Assembly: GCA_003213495.1 (NCBI GenBank)
Contig: QCMW01000001.1
Span: 124,001-188,000 of the forward strand
Origin: SAR86 cluster bacterium AG-422-O05
GTDB taxonomy: Bacteria; Pseudomonadota; Gammaproteobacteria; Magnimaribacterales; D2472
Direction: 5' to 3'
DNA length: 64,000 nt
Shown: piece after piece, positions 9,109 to 18,660 of the stretch
Layout: every line of letters begins with the position of its first letter
How positions within the stretch are numbered: position 1 is the stretch's first letter
The notes under the pieces: generated by a model
Told to the model about the DNA's origin: nothing
The model's database searches: none
The model's input: only the letters and a program-made list of their open reading frames with translations
Translations under genes and position numbers: made by a program

Positions 9109-10430
9109 TAAATTTTTGACCTGATTAAATTCTCAATATCATTTACAAACTTTATTGCTACAGACTCTTCTGGTGCTTCAATCATAATTCTAATCTTTGA
9201 TTCAGTTCCTGAAGCTCTCACAAGCACCCTTCCAACAGTTATATCGCTTTCAATCTCTTTAATCAATAATTTCAAATCTTTGTCATTAATAATATCTTTG
9301 TTTGAAACAGTTAAAGCTTTGTTGATTTGTGGAATTTTAGTGAAATTAGAAAGTACTTCAGATGGTTTTTTACCTAAAAGAAGCAAAGATGATATTACTT
9401 TGAGTGCAGCAATGGTTCCGTCTCCAGTACTCACAAGATCTTTGCATATGATGTGGCCAGATGCTTCACCACCAAGCAGCCAACCCTTTTTTGATAACAT
9501 TTCACTGACATATTTATCCCCAACTTCAGCTCTTTCAAACTTATAACCTAGCTCTTGAAGTCCTTGTTCTAACCCTAAATTAGTCATCTTGGTTCCTACA
9601 ACACCAGCCCATGGTCCTGTTCTATTGGGATTAGAAAACGCTAAGATATATAGTAAGTCATCCCCATCAAGAAGATTACCCTTTTCGTCTACTAAAATCA
9701 CTCTGTCGCCATCTCCATCAAGAGAAATTCCAAAATCAGCTCTATGCTTAATTACCTCCTCTATAACAAGTTCTGGATGAGTTGAACCACAATTTTGATT
9801 AATATTATAGCCATCTGGCTCATTTCCAATTGTAATTACTTCAGCACCAAGCTCTTCAAATATTTCAGGGCTGACTTTGTAGCATGCTCCATTTGCACAA
9901 TCTAGGACAATTCTTAAAGACGCAAATGATATGTCTGAAGGCACAGTAGATTTACAAAATTCAATATACCTTGGTCCAGATTCATCAAATCTATATGCTT
10001 TCCCAATTGCAGAGGTTTTTACAGGAATTAATTCTGATGAAAGGTACTTTTCGATTCTTTTTTCAATGTTTCTAGATATTTTTTCTCCATCTTCATTAAA
10101 AATTTTTATTCCATTATCTAAAAAGTCATTATGTGATGCGCTGATCACAACGCCAAACTTGTTTCTTAAGGTTTTTGTTAAGTATGCTACGCCTGGAGTT
10201 GGGAGAGGACCTAAAAGTCTCACATTTACACCAGCAGCTATAAAACCAGCCTGTAAAGCCGATTCAAGCATATATCCTGATAAACGAGTATCCTTTCCAA
10301 TTACTACTGTCTTCCAGCCTAATTCTTTCATTACTAGACCGGTTGCATGTCCAATTTTAAGACAAGCTTCAGGGGTTATAACACTTTCGACAGGTCCCCT
10401 AATCCCATCGGTGCCAAATTTTAAATTCAT
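9108..10430 (-). CDS. glmM: Phosphoglucosamine mutase
   Basis: Converts glucosamine-6-phosphate to glucosamine-1-phosphate for peptidoglycan and LPS precursors. It is 440 residues (E. coli 445). The phosphoserine is S98 in VVISASHND. The metal-binding loop is DGDGDR (near 237), and the sugar loop GGEASGH and C-terminal phosphate-binding RASGTESKIRIM are present. It lies 9 bp after ftsH. In E. coli and Pseudomonas folP sits between these two genes and it is absent here. Confidence 0.97.
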   Translation of the reverse strand: MNLKFGTDGIRGPVESVITPEACLKIGHATGLVMKELGWKTVVIGKDTRLSGYMLESALQAGFIAAGVNVRLLGPLPTPGVAYLTKTLRNKFGVVISASHNDFLDNGIKIFNEDGEKISRNIEKRIEKYLSSELIPVKTSAIGKAYRFDESGPRYIEFCKSTVPSDISFASLRIVLDCANGACYKVSPEIFEELGAEVITIGNEPDGYNINQNCGSTHPELVIEEVIKHRADFGISLDGDGDRVILVDEKGNLLDGDDLLYILAFSNPNRTGPWAGVVGTKMTNLGLEQGLQELGYKFERAEVGDKYVSEMLSKKGWLLGGEASGHIICKDLVSTGDGTIAALKVISSLLLLGKKPSEVLSNFTKIPQINKALTVSNKDIINDKDLKLLIKEIESDITVGRVLVRASGTESKIRIMIEAPEESVAIKFVNDIENLIRSKI

Positions 10431-10439
10431 GAGGGAGAA

Positions 10440-12347
10440 TTATAACTCCTCTGCCGCACCTTTTATTGAAGTTTTTTTATTTGATTTACCAGCTGGCTTG
10501 TCATCAGACCAACCCTCAGGCTCCCTTGGAGTTGCACCAGCCATGATGTCATCAATTTGGTTTGCATCAATGGTTTCATACTTTAAAAGAGCATCAGCCA
10601 TGATATTCAACTTATCCAAATTTTCTTTTAACAATTTCTCAGCTCTTTTATAGCATGAATCAATAATTGACTTTACTTCAGAATCAATTAATTTAGATGT
10701 TTCCTCACTTCTTGTTGGAGCAGGATTTGAAACAGATCTACCTAAAAATGGGCTTCCCTCATCTTCTCCGTATTTGATCGTTCCTAATGTATCTGAAAAA
10801 CCCCACTTAGTTACCATATTAGTTGCAATACCTGTAGCTACCTCAATATCATTAGATGCTCCAGTAGTTATGCCTTGATTACCATTAATGATGCTTTCTG
10901 CGATTCTTCCTCCAAAAAGAGTAGCTATTCTTCCTAGAAGATACTCTTTACTTTGCATGTAAGTATCTTCCTCAGGCAAAAACATTGTTACTCCCAATGC
11001 TCTACCCCTAGGAATAATTGTTACTTTATAAACAGGATCATGAGTTGGACAAAGTCTGCCAACAATTGCGTGTCCTGCTTCATGATAAGCAGTAATTCTC
11101 TTTTGTTCCTCACTTAAAATCATAGATTTTCTTTCTGCACCCATCATGATTTTATCTTTAGCAAGATCAAGATGAGACTGATCAATCTTTTTATCAGAAT
11201 ATCTGGCAGCAAAAAGGGCTGCCTCATTAATTAAATTTGCTAAGTCTGCACCAGAAAACCCTGGAGTACCTCTAGCAATAACAAGCGGATCAACATCTGA
11301 AGCAAGAGGAACTTTTCTCATATGAACTTTTAATATTGCTTCCCTGCCTCTTATGTCAGGCAAATCGACTACAACTTGTCTATCAAACCTACCAGGTCTT
11401 AAAAGTGCTGGATCTAATACATCTGGTCTATTAGTTGCAGCTATAACAATAACACCATCATTTCCTTCAAAGCCATCCATTTCAACTAATAATTGATTGA
11501 GTGTTTGTTCCCTTTCGTCATGACCCCCACCAAGTCCGGCTCCTCTGTGTCTTCCAACTGCGTCAATCTCGTCAATGAAGACTATACAAGGTGACTGTTT
11601 TTTTGCTTGATCAAACATATCCCTCACTCTAGAAGCTCCAACACCAACAAACATTTCAACAAAATCTGAACCAGAAATTGTAAAGAAAGGTACCTTAGCC
11701 TCTCCAGCGCAAGCTCTAGCAATAAGAGTTTTACCAGTTCCTGGAGGACCAACCATCAAAACACCTCTTGGAATTTTGCCACCAAGTTTCTGAAATTTAG
11801 TTGGATCCCTTAAAAAATCTACAAGCTCTTGAACATCTTGTTTAGCCTCTTCACACCCAGCAACATCTTTAAAGGTAGTTTTAACTTTTCCACCTTCCAT
11901 TAGTTTAGCTTTGCTTCTTCCAAAAGACATTGGGCCACCTTTTCCAGACATGCCTCCTTGCATTTGTCGCATAAAGAAGAAGAAAATCGCTAGCAGTAGG
12001 ATTATTGGAAAAGCTCCAACAAGTAGTTGTGAAAAGATAGATGGTTGTTCAATTTTTTCATAAACTGCAATTATTCCATTTTGCTCAATTGCATTTTCAA
12101 CAGCTTCATCTCTTTTAAAGATAGGATGTGTCGTTTCAAATTTAGAGCCATCAAGACGATCTCCGATGATTGTCATTTGATCACCTTTGTATACAACCTT
12201 AGCAATTCTGTCAGATAAAATTTCTTCTTTGAACTGACTATAACTAATTTGCTCTCTTGCTGATGAATTATCTATGCTATTAAAAACATAGACCATTAAT
12301 GATCCTAAAGCGACCCAAACAATTATATTTCTTAAAAAACTACTCAT
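10440..12347 (-). CDS. ftsH: ATP-dependent zinc metalloprotease FtsH
   Basis: Membrane-anchored AAA+ protease that degrades LpxC, sigma-32 and damaged membrane proteins. The 635 residues show TM1 (about 6-22), a periplasmic domain, TM2 (about 108-126), Walker A GPPGTGKT (200-207), Walker B CIVFIDE (254-260), the second region of homology [19 protein letters not shown], and zinc-binding HEAGH (422-426). It follows rlmE by 3 bp. A sigma-32-type promoter elsewhere in the window (60170-60197) makes its known role in sigma-32 turnover relevant. Confidence 0.98.
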   Translation of the reverse strand: MSSFLRNIIVWVALGSLMVYVFNSIDNSSAREQISYSQFKEEILSDRIAKVVYKGDQMTIIGDRLDGSKFETTHPIFKRDEAVENAIEQNGIIAVYEKIEQPSIFSQLLVGAFPIILLLAIFFFFMRQMQGGMSGKGGPMSFGRSKAKLMEGGKVKTTFKDVAGCEEAKQDVQELVDFLRDPTKFQKLGGKIPRGVLMVGPPGTGKTLIARACAGEAKVPFFTISGSDFVEMFVGVGASRVRDMFDQAKKQSPCIVFIDEIDAVGRHRGAGLGGGHDEREQTLNQLLVEMDGFEGNDGVIVIAATNRPDVLDPALLRPGRFDRQVVVDLPDIRGREAILKVHMRKVPLASDVDPLVIARGTPGFSGADLANLINEAALFAARYSDKKIDQSHLDLAKDKIMMGAERKSMILSEEQKRITAYHEAGHAIVGRLCPTHDPVYKVTIIPRGRALGVTMFLPEEDTYMQSKEYLLGRIATLFGGRIAESIINGNQGITTGASNDIEVATGIATNMVTKWGFSDTLGTIKYGEDEGSPFLGRSVSNPAPTRSEETSKLIDSEVKSIIDSCYKRAEKLLKENLDKLNIMADALLKYETIDANQIDDIMAGATPREPEGWSDDKPAGKSNKKTSIKGAAEEL

Positions 12348-12350
12348 TTA

Positions 12351-12914
12351 TTACTTTACTCCGTACAAATATATTTCACCTGATTGTTTTTTTGATGCAA
12401 CAGGTTTATAAGTTTGAACTATCTTGAATGATAATTCCATATCTTTTCTTAATGTTTTCAAAAAACTATTTTGAAATGTTTTCATAATTAAAGTTCCGCC
12501 CTTGCATAAAAAATTTAACGCTATATTTACAGTCAATTTATTCAGATCAAATATGTTTTCATTATCAACTGACTTTATACCACTTAAGTTGGGGGCTATA
12601 TCAGATATTACAAGATTAAAATCACCTTTTAATTTCAATATCTGAGGAATATTATTAATTTGTTCTATATTTTTTTTAAAAAAACTAACACCTTCAATTG
12701 GTTCCATATCCAATATATCTAAAGCATACACATTGGCATTAGAGTTTTTTTTTACAATAAATTGTGACCAAGCTCCTGGTGATGCACCTAAATCTAAAAC
12801 ATTCTTATATCTTTTGGTTCTCGTTTTTTTTAGGATCTCTTCTAACTTAAAAACTGCTCTAGATCGATAACCCAACTGCTTTGCCTTGAGAGCCCAGTTA
12901 TCAGAATGCATCAT
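12351..12914 (-). CDS. rlmE: 23S rRNA 2'-O-ribose U2552 methyltransferase RlmE (FtsJ)
   Basis: Methylates U2552 in the 50S A-loop. At 187 residues it is about 20 shorter than E. coli, mainly at the N-terminus. The SAM-binding motif is LDLGASPGAWS (about 41-51), the DxAP motif is VISDIAPNLSG, and a late K (GGTLIMKTFQ) completes the K-D-K-E set. The start ATG overlaps the greA stop by one base. The small RNA-binding gene yhbY, usually between greA and rlmE, is missing. Confidence 0.95.
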   Translation of the reverse strand: MMHSDNWALKAKQLGYRSRAVFKLEEILKKTRTKRYKNVLDLGASPGAWSQFIVKKNSNANVYALDILDMEPIEGVSFFKKNIEQINNIPQILKLKGDFNLVISDIAPNLSGIKSVDNENIFDLNKLTVNIALNFLCKGGTLIMKTFQNSFLKTLRKDMELSFKIVQTYKPVASKKQSGEIYLYGVK

Positions 12915-13390
12915 TATATATGTTTCACTTCAATAACCTCATAATTTAAATCACCAGATGGAGTTTGAATTTTAATTTCGTCATCTACAAATTTACCAAT
13001 CAAACCTTTTGCAATTGGTGTTTCAATTGAGATATGTCCGTTCTCAGGATCAGATTCAAGATTTCCAACAATCTTATAAGTTAATTCCGTGTCATTATTA
13101 CTATCATATACTTTTACAGTTGAGCCAAATATTACTCTTCCAGTTTCGGGAATGTCTTTTACATCAATAACTTGGGCGTTTGCAATTGCATTCTCCATTT
13201 CAGTAATTTTTGCTTCTATAAGCCCTTGAAGCTCCTTTGCTGCATGATACTCTGCATTTTCTTTTAGATCACCATGCGCTCTTGCTTCAGCAATTGCTTC
13301 AGATATTTGAGGCCTTTCAATAAACTTAAGGTTATATAATTTTTCCTTGATTAAAGCTTCGCCTTCTTTTGTAAGTGGAACTCTACTCAT
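12914..13390 (-). CDS. greA: Transcription elongation factor GreA
   Basis: Rescues backtracked RNA polymerase by stimulating transcript cleavage. I use the ATG at 13390 (MSRVPLTKEGEALI, 158 residues, the family length); the frame is open to 13462 but that extension would overlap carB and has no family similarity. The coiled-coil tip EARAHGDLKENAEYHAAKE carries the two acidic residues that coordinate the catalytic metal. There is no ribosome binding site; a perfect TATAAT lies exactly 12 nt before the start, so the mRNA is probably leaderless. Confidence 0.95.
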   Translation of the reverse strand: MSRVPLTKEGEALIKEKLYNLKFIERPQISEAIAEARAHGDLKENAEYHAAKELQGLIEAKITEMENAIANAQVIDVKDIPETGRVIFGSTVKVYDSNNDTELTYKIVGNLESDPENGHISIETPIAKGLIGKFVDDEIKIQTPSGDLNYEVIEVKHI

Positions 13391-13396
13391 AAAAGC

Positions 13397-13426
13397 ATTA
13401 TAACAACTTGAAAAACTATTTATTAA
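13397..13426 (-). promoter_or_regulatory. Putative promoter of greA giving a leaderless transcript
   Basis: Minus strand: -10 TATAAT (13402-13397) with TTAATA (13426-13421) at 18-bp spacing as a weak -35. The -10 ends 6 nt before the ATG, so transcription would start at the start codon. It lies inside the last codons of carB and the short carB-greA gap. Confidence 0.5.
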
Positions 13427-16400
13427 TTTCTTGTAGAGTGCTGTATGTCCAATTTTCTTCAATACTTTTTAAGGCATCTATGATTGCAAAGGCTCCAAAC
13501 ATTGTGGTTGTGCAAAAAATCTTATTTCTTAAGGCACTTTGTCTAATGGATGCAGAGTCTTGAATTGATTGAGAACCCTCAGTTGTGTTAATTACTAAAT
13601 CTATTTCATTGTTGAGCAACATATCAACAATATGTGGCCTACCTTCAGTAACCTTGTTAATCCTTGAAACAGCGTAGCCAAGTTTTTCTATGTAATCTGC
13701 CGTACCAGAAGTTGCAATGATTTCGAATCCAGCATTTATTATTGCTGGGGTGAATTCATCAAGATATTTTTTGTCGGAAGATTTAACACTTATAAATACA
13801 TTGCCTGATTTTCTTAAAATTTTGTTTGCACCTTTTTGAGCTTTTGCATATGCTTCTCCAAAATTAGGGCCGATGCCCATAACTTCGCCAGTGGATTTCA
13901 TCTCTGGTCCCAAAATAGGATCTACATGAGGAAATTTATCAAATGGCATTACAGCTTCTTTTACAAAAGATAAGCCTTTAGGAAGCTTTGATGAAAACTT
14001 CTGCTTTATTAAACTCTTACCAATCATTGCTTTAGAAGCAACCTTAGCCAATGAGTGTCCAATTGCTTTAGAAATAAATGGAACAGTACGGGATGCTCTT
14101 GGATTAACCTCAATGATATAGACTTCGTTTGCTTTAATTGCAAATTGAATATTCATTAAGCCAATAATTTTTAATTCTTTTGCTATATCAATAGCTTGCG
14201 CTTTCATTTTATTCTGAATTTCTTGAGATAAGCTATATGGAGGAAGAGAACATGCTGAATCTCCTGAATGAATGCCTGCTTGCTCTATATGTTGTAAAAT
14301 GCCACCAATTTCAATATTTGTTCCATCTGAAACTACATCTACATCAACTTCGATTGCATCAGTTAAATAGCTATCAAGAAGAATAGGCTTGCTGTTTGAT
14401 ACTTCTACTGCTTCACTTAGATATTTTTCAAGTTCCTTAATATTGTTGACTAGTTGCATTGCTCTTCCGCCAAGAACATAAGAGGGCCTTACAACAATTG
14501 GAAAACCTATTTTTTTTGCCTCGCTGAGAGCTTCATCAACATTCTTAGAAGTTGCATTTGAAGGCTGTTTTAAATTTAATTTATTAACTAATTCCTGAAA
14601 CCTTTCTCTATCTTCAGATCTATCAATTGCATCAACATTTGTTCCAAGAATATTCACTCCCTTTTCAGATAGAACATTAGCAAGTTTTAAAGGGGTTTGT
14701 CCGCCAAACTGTATAACGACACCTTCTGGTTTTTCAATATCAATAATATCTAGAATTTTCTCAGCAGTTATTGGTTCAAAATATAATCTATTGGAAACAT
14801 CGTAATCTGTTGAGACTGTCTCAGGATTACAATTAACCATAATCGACTCATAGCCTTCCTCTTGCATCGCTAAGGAGGCATGAACACAACAATAATCAAA
14901 CTCTATTCCTTGTCCGATTCTATTTGGTCCACTACCTAAAACTAATATTTTTTTCTTTGAAGTTGGATTACTTTCACACTTTCCTCCATATGTTGAATAC
15001 ATATAGCAAGTTGATGTTGCGAATTCGGCAGCACAAGTATCCACTCTTTTATACACAGGAGTTATGTTAAATTCTTTTCTAAGCGCTCTTATTTCATCTT
15101 CATCAACTCTTACTAGTTCAGCAATTCTATTGTCAGAAAAGCCTTTCTCTTTAATTTGAATAATTTTATCTTCGTCTAAATTCTTTACACCAGCATCAAT
15201 AAGCTCATTCTCAAGATTTATAAGTTCTTCAATTTGATCTAAAAACCAGAAATCAATTTTTGTATAATCATGTATCTTTTCTAAGGACCAACCTTTTCTT
15301 ATAGCATCTGCTACATAAAATAATCTTTTGGGTCCTGGTATTGTTAATTCACTTTGTATTTTTTTATCAGATGCAAATTCCTTATTCTTAGCTAAGGAAT
15401 TAATTCCATTTAATTCTTCTTCCATGCTGCATAAAGCTTTTTGAAATGATTCTTGAAAGTTTGAACCAATCGACATAACTTCACCAACAGATTTCATTTG
15501 TGTCGTTAGCTTTGGAGTTGCTTGCGGAAATTTTTCAAAAGCAAATTTTGGAATTTTCGTGACTATATAATCAATACTTGGTTCAAAAGATGCAGGCGTA
15601 AGACCACCTGTAATATCATTTTTTAATTCATCTAGTGTAAATCCTACAGATAATAAAGCTGCAACTTTAGCTATTGGGAATCCTGTAGCTTTTGAAGCTA
15701 ATGCAGAAGACCTGCTTACTCTTGGATTCATTTCAATAACAACCATCTTTCCATTTTCTGGATTAACAGCAAATTGAACATTAGACCCTCCGGTATCAAC
15801 ACCAATTTCTCTTAAAATTTTAAAAGAGGCATTTCTCATTATTTGGAATTCTTTGTCTGTTAAAGTTTGAGCTGGAGCAATGGTTATTGAGTCTCCGGTA
15901 TGGATGCCCATTGGATCTAGATTTTCAATAGAACAAACAATAATACAATTATCTTTACAGTCTCTAACTACCTCCATCTCATATTCTTTCCAGCCAATCA
16001 AAGACTCATCTATTAAAAGCTCGTTAGTTGGAGATAGCTCAAGACCTTTCTCACAAATTGTTTTAAATTCTGATATGTTATATGCAATGCCTCCTCCAGT
16101 ACCTCCCATAGTAAAAGAGGGCCTTATAATGCAAGGAAATCCGATTTCTTTCTGAACTCTTAAAGCATCTTCCATACAATGCGCAATACCAGAAGCTGGT
16201 GTTTCTAGTCCTATTGCCTGCATTGTTTCATCAAAAAGCTGCCTATCTTCAGCCTTATCTATTGCTGTTCTATTTGCTCCAATTAAAACAACATTATGTT
16301 TTTCAAGAACGCCATTTTTATCTAATGTTAGTGCTGTATTTAAAGCAGTTTGACCTCCCATCGTAGGCAATATGGCATCAGGCTTTTCTTTTTCAATTAT

Positions 16401-16628
16401 TTTTTCAACAGACTCCCAGTGAATTGGTTCAATGTAAGTTGCATCCGCTAATAAAGGGTCTGTCATAATGGTTGCAGGGTTCGAGTTTACAAGTATTACT
16501 CTAAAGCCTTCTTCTTTGAGTGCCTTACAAGCTTGAGCGCCTGAATAATCAAATTCGCATGCCTGACCAATGATGATTGGACCTGCGCCAATAATTAAAA
16601 TCGATGAGATATCTTTACGTCTTGGCAT
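13416..16628 (-). CDS. carB: Carbamoyl-phosphate synthase, large subunit
   Basis: Makes carbamoyl phosphate from bicarbonate, ammonia and two ATP for pyrimidines and arginine. The 1070 residues (E. coli 1073) form two tandem ATP-grasp halves, starting with [20 protein letters not shown] and, near residue 560, [19 protein letters not shown]. They are followed by the C-terminal allosteric MGS-like domain (about 935-1070, [22 protein letters not shown]). The start overlaps the carA end by 14 bp. Confidence 0.98.
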   Translation of the reverse strand: MPRRKDISSILIIGAGPIIIGQACEFDYSGAQACKALKEEGFRVILVNSNPATIMTDPLLADATYIEPIHWESVEKIIEKEKPDAILPTMGGQTALNTALTLDKNGVLEKHNVVLIGANRTAIDKAEDRQLFDETMQAIGLETPASGIAHCMEDALRVQKEIGFPCIIRPSFTMGGTGGGIAYNISEFKTICEKGLELSPTNELLIDESLIGWKEYEMEVVRDCKDNCIIVCSIENLDPMGIHTGDSITIAPAQTLTDKEFQIMRNASFKILREIGVDTGGSNVQFAVNPENGKMVVIEMNPRVSRSSALASKATGFPIAKVAALLSVGFTLDELKNDITGGLTPASFEPSIDYIVTKIPKFAFEKFPQATPKLTTQMKSVGEVMSIGSNFQESFQKALCSMEEELNGINSLAKNKEFASDKKIQSELTIPGPKRLFYVADAIRKGWSLEKIHDYTKIDFWFLDQIEELINLENELIDAGVKNLDEDKIIQIKEKGFSDNRIAELVRVDEDEIRALRKEFNITPVYKRVDTCAAEFATSTCYMYSTYGGKCESNPTSKKKILVLGSGPNRIGQGIEFDYCCVHASLAMQEEGYESIMVNCNPETVSTDYDVSNRLYFEPITAEKILDIIDIEKPEGVVIQFGGQTPLKLANVLSEKGVNILGTNVDAIDRSEDRERFQELVNKLNLKQPSNATSKNVDEALSEAKKIGFPIVVRPSYVLGGRAMQLVNNIKELEKYLSEAVEVSNSKPILLDSYLTDAIEVDVDVVSDGTNIEIGGILQHIEQAGIHSGDSACSLPPYSLSQEIQNKMKAQAIDIAKELKIIGLMNIQFAIKANEVYIIEVNPRASRTVPFISKAIGHSLAKVASKAMIGKSLIKQKFSSKLPKGLSFVKEAVMPFDKFPHVDPILGPEMKSTGEVMGIGPNFGEAYAKAQKGANKILRKSGNVFISVKSSDKKYLDEFTPAIINAGFEIIATSGTADYIEKLGYAVSRINKVTEGRPHIVDMLLNNEIDLVINTTEGSQSIQDSASIRQSALRNKIFCTTTMFGAFAIIDALKSIEENWTYSTLQEINK

Positions 16629-17736
16629 AATCTTTTACCATGCTGCTAAATTTTTTAAATAGGCTTTGGATTTCTTGCGGACCAGGACTTGCTTCAGGAT
16701 GTCCTTGGAAACTAAATGCTGGAGTATCTTTAAACTCAATGCCTTGAAGTGATTTGTCAAATAAAGAAATATGTGTGGTCTTTATATTTGATGGCAATGT
16801 GTCCTCATCAACAGCAAATCCATGATTTTGACTTGTAATGAATACTTCCTTTGACTCAATATCTTGAACAGGATGATTTGCACCATGGTGACCAAATTTC
16901 ATCTTGTAGGTTTTTGCGCCTCCAGCCAATGCTAATAGTTGATGTCCTAAACATATTCCAAAAATAGGAACTTCCTCTTTCAAGAATTTTCTAATACTAT
17001 CAATGGCATATACGCATGGCTCTGGATCTCCAGGACCATTTGATAAAAATATGCCTTTTGGAGAAAATTTCATAATTTCTTCAAAAGGTGTTTCTGCATT
17101 TACAACTTTAACTTCTCCAACATGATCTGCAAGAAGTCTAAGTATGTTTTCTTTAATGCCATAGTCATAAGCAACAACCATGTTTGAATCCCTTGTTTTC
17201 TTGTTTTCTGGCCAAACGCCCTCATTCCAAAGATATTCATCCTTTGTTGAAACCACTTGAGCAAGATCCATTCCCTTTAAGCCATCAAATTCTTGCGCTT
17301 TTTTAATAGCATCTTTTTCAGAAATTTTTGACAAAGAACCAATGCAACAATTCAATGCACCTTTTTCTCTTAAAATTGTAGTGATTTCTCTTGTATCCAC
17401 ATCAGAAATAGCCATCACATCATTTTCATTTAGAAATTCTTCCAAAGATTTTATAGAACGCCAGTTGCTTGGCTTCTCACAAAATTTATTTACAACAACA
17501 CCAGAGGAATGAACTTGATTTGACTCATTATCATCATTATTTATTCCAGTGTTGCCAATATGAGGATGAGTAAAAGTTATTATTTGTTTTTTGTATGAGG
17601 GATCAGTAATTATTTCTTGATATCCAGACATCGAGGTATTAAAAACTAATTCTCCAACATCAAACTTTTCTTTTCCAAAACCTTTTCCATAGAATACACT
17701 TCCATCTTCAAGTGCTAATATAGCTGGAAATGACAT
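16615..17736 (-). CDS. carA: Carbamoyl-phosphate synthase, small (glutaminase) subunit
   Basis: Class I glutamine amidotransferase subunit feeding ammonia to CarB. The 373 residues carry the nucleophile cysteine in [15 protein letters not shown] and the partner histidine and glutamate in [11 protein letters not shown] near the C-terminus. The ATG at 17736 is preceded by GAGG at 10-nt spacing, so this mRNA has a leader of about 75-80 nt from the TATAAT at 17825-17820. In E. coli and Pseudomonas dapB lies upstream; here the upstream neighbour is the divergent map gene. Confidence 0.97.
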   Translation of the reverse strand: MSFPAILALEDGSVFYGKGFGKEKFDVGELVFNTSMSGYQEIITDPSYKKQIITFTHPHIGNTGINNDDNESNQVHSSGVVVNKFCEKPSNWRSIKSLEEFLNENDVMAISDVDTREITTILREKGALNCCIGSLSKISEKDAIKKAQEFDGLKGMDLAQVVSTKDEYLWNEGVWPENKKTRDSNMVVAYDYGIKENILRLLADHVGEVKVVNAETPFEEIMKFSPKGIFLSNGPGDPEPCVYAIDSIRKFLKEEVPIFGICLGHQLLALAGGAKTYKMKFGHHGANHPVQDIESKEVFITSQNHGFAVDEDTLPSNIKTTHISLFDKSLQGIEFKDTPAFSFQGHPEASPGPQEIQSLFKKFSSMVKDYAKT

Positions 17737-17819
17737 TATAAATTTACCTCAAACAAGAGAATTTTTAGGAAAAAATTAGGAATACTATTTAAAGAATTTT
17801 TTGAATTTAATGAGCTAAA

Positions 17820-17825
17820 ATTATA
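17820..17825 (-). promoter_or_regulatory. -10 element for carA
   Basis: Perfect TATAAT on the minus strand in the 153-bp carA/map divergent gap (17737-17889), about 85 bp before the carA start. No good -35 is visible. I see no leader peptide or known riboswitch in the leader. Confidence 0.45.
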
Positions 17826-17839
17826 CGCTGACATTAAAA

Positions 17840-17869
17840 TTGTACTTTATAGATTAAGTTGGCTAATGT
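17840..17869 (+). promoter_or_regulatory. Possible promoter for map-glnD
   Basis: TTGTAC (17840-17845), 18-bp spacer, TAATGT (17864-17869), about 20 bp before the map start. Both hexamers are imperfect, so this is tentative. Confidence 0.35.
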
Positions 17870-17889
17870 CTAGATGTAAATGAAAAAAA

Positions 17890-18660
17890 ATGAAAATATC
17901 AGTAAAATCTAAAAATGATATAGATAAAATGAGAGTTGCTGGAAAGCTGGCAGCTGAAGTTTTAGAAATGATTTCACCACATGTGGTTCCAGGCATATCA
18001 ACTGGAGAGTTAGATGAAATATGTTTTAACCATATTGTAAATGTTCAAAAAGCAATTCCAGCTAATGTTGGTTATAACGGTTATGAGAAAACTATATGTG
18101 CTAGCTTGAATCAAGTTATATGTCATGGCATTCCTAGTAACGAAAAAGTATTAAAAAGTGGTGACATATTAAACATAGATGTAACTGTTGTGAAAGATGG
18201 TTGGCATGGTGATACCTCAAAAATGTTTCTTGTAGGAAAATGTGCTCCTCATAATGAAAGATTAGTAAAAGTTACACAAGAGTGTCTTTATAAAGGTATT
18301 GAAGTGGTAAAACCAGGTGCCTTCCTTGGAGATATTGGAAATGCAATCCAAACACATGCTGAAAAAAACCATTACAGCGTTGTTGAAGATTATTGTGGTC
18401 ATGGAATTGGTACTGTATACCATGAAGAGCCGCAAGTTCTGCATTACGGAAAAGCTGGTACAGGAATAAAATTGAAAGAAGGAATGTGTTTCACAATAGA
18501 GCCTATGATTAATCAAGGAAGAAAGTTTTCAAAGGTACTAAAGGATGGATGGACTGTTGAGACAAAAGATGGAAGAAATTCTGCTCAATGGGAGCATACT
18601 ATTTCAGTTACAAAAGATGGTTATGAGATTCTCACAAAAAGAAGTGATGAATATGTATGA
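17890..18660 (+). CDS. map: Methionine aminopeptidase, type I
   Basis: Removes the N-terminal methionine from nascent proteins. The 256 residues carry the metal ligands in the usual order: D in NIDVTVVKDGWHGDTSKMF (two aspartates), H in YCGHGIG, E in FTIEPM and E in QWEHTIS. It starts at ATG 17890 and overlaps glnD by 4 bp (ATGA). In most gammaproteobacteria map is divergent from rpsB; here it is divergent from carA, and rpsB is 38 kb away at the far end of the block. Confidence 0.97.
   Translation: MKISVKSKNDIDKMRVAGKLAAEVLEMISPHVVPGISTGELDEICFNHIVNVQKAIPANVGYNGYEKTICASLNQVICHGIPSNEKVLKSGDILNIDVTVVKDGWHGDTSKMFLVGKCAPHNERLVKVTQECLYKGIEVVKPGAFLGDIGNAIQTHAEKNHYSVVEDYCGHGIGTVYHEEPQVLHYGKAGTGIKLKEGMCFTIEPMINQGRKFSKVLKDGWTVETKDGRNSAQWEHTISVTKDGYEILTKRSDEYV

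Noticed and set aside
13391-13462. GreA N-terminal extension of 24 residues
   Set aside because: It overlaps the carB 3' end, has no family similarity and would pass through a perfect TATAAT.
16478-16502. T-loop-like ggttcgagt inside carB
   Set aside because: No acceptor or anticodon stems around it; it is coding sequence of carB.
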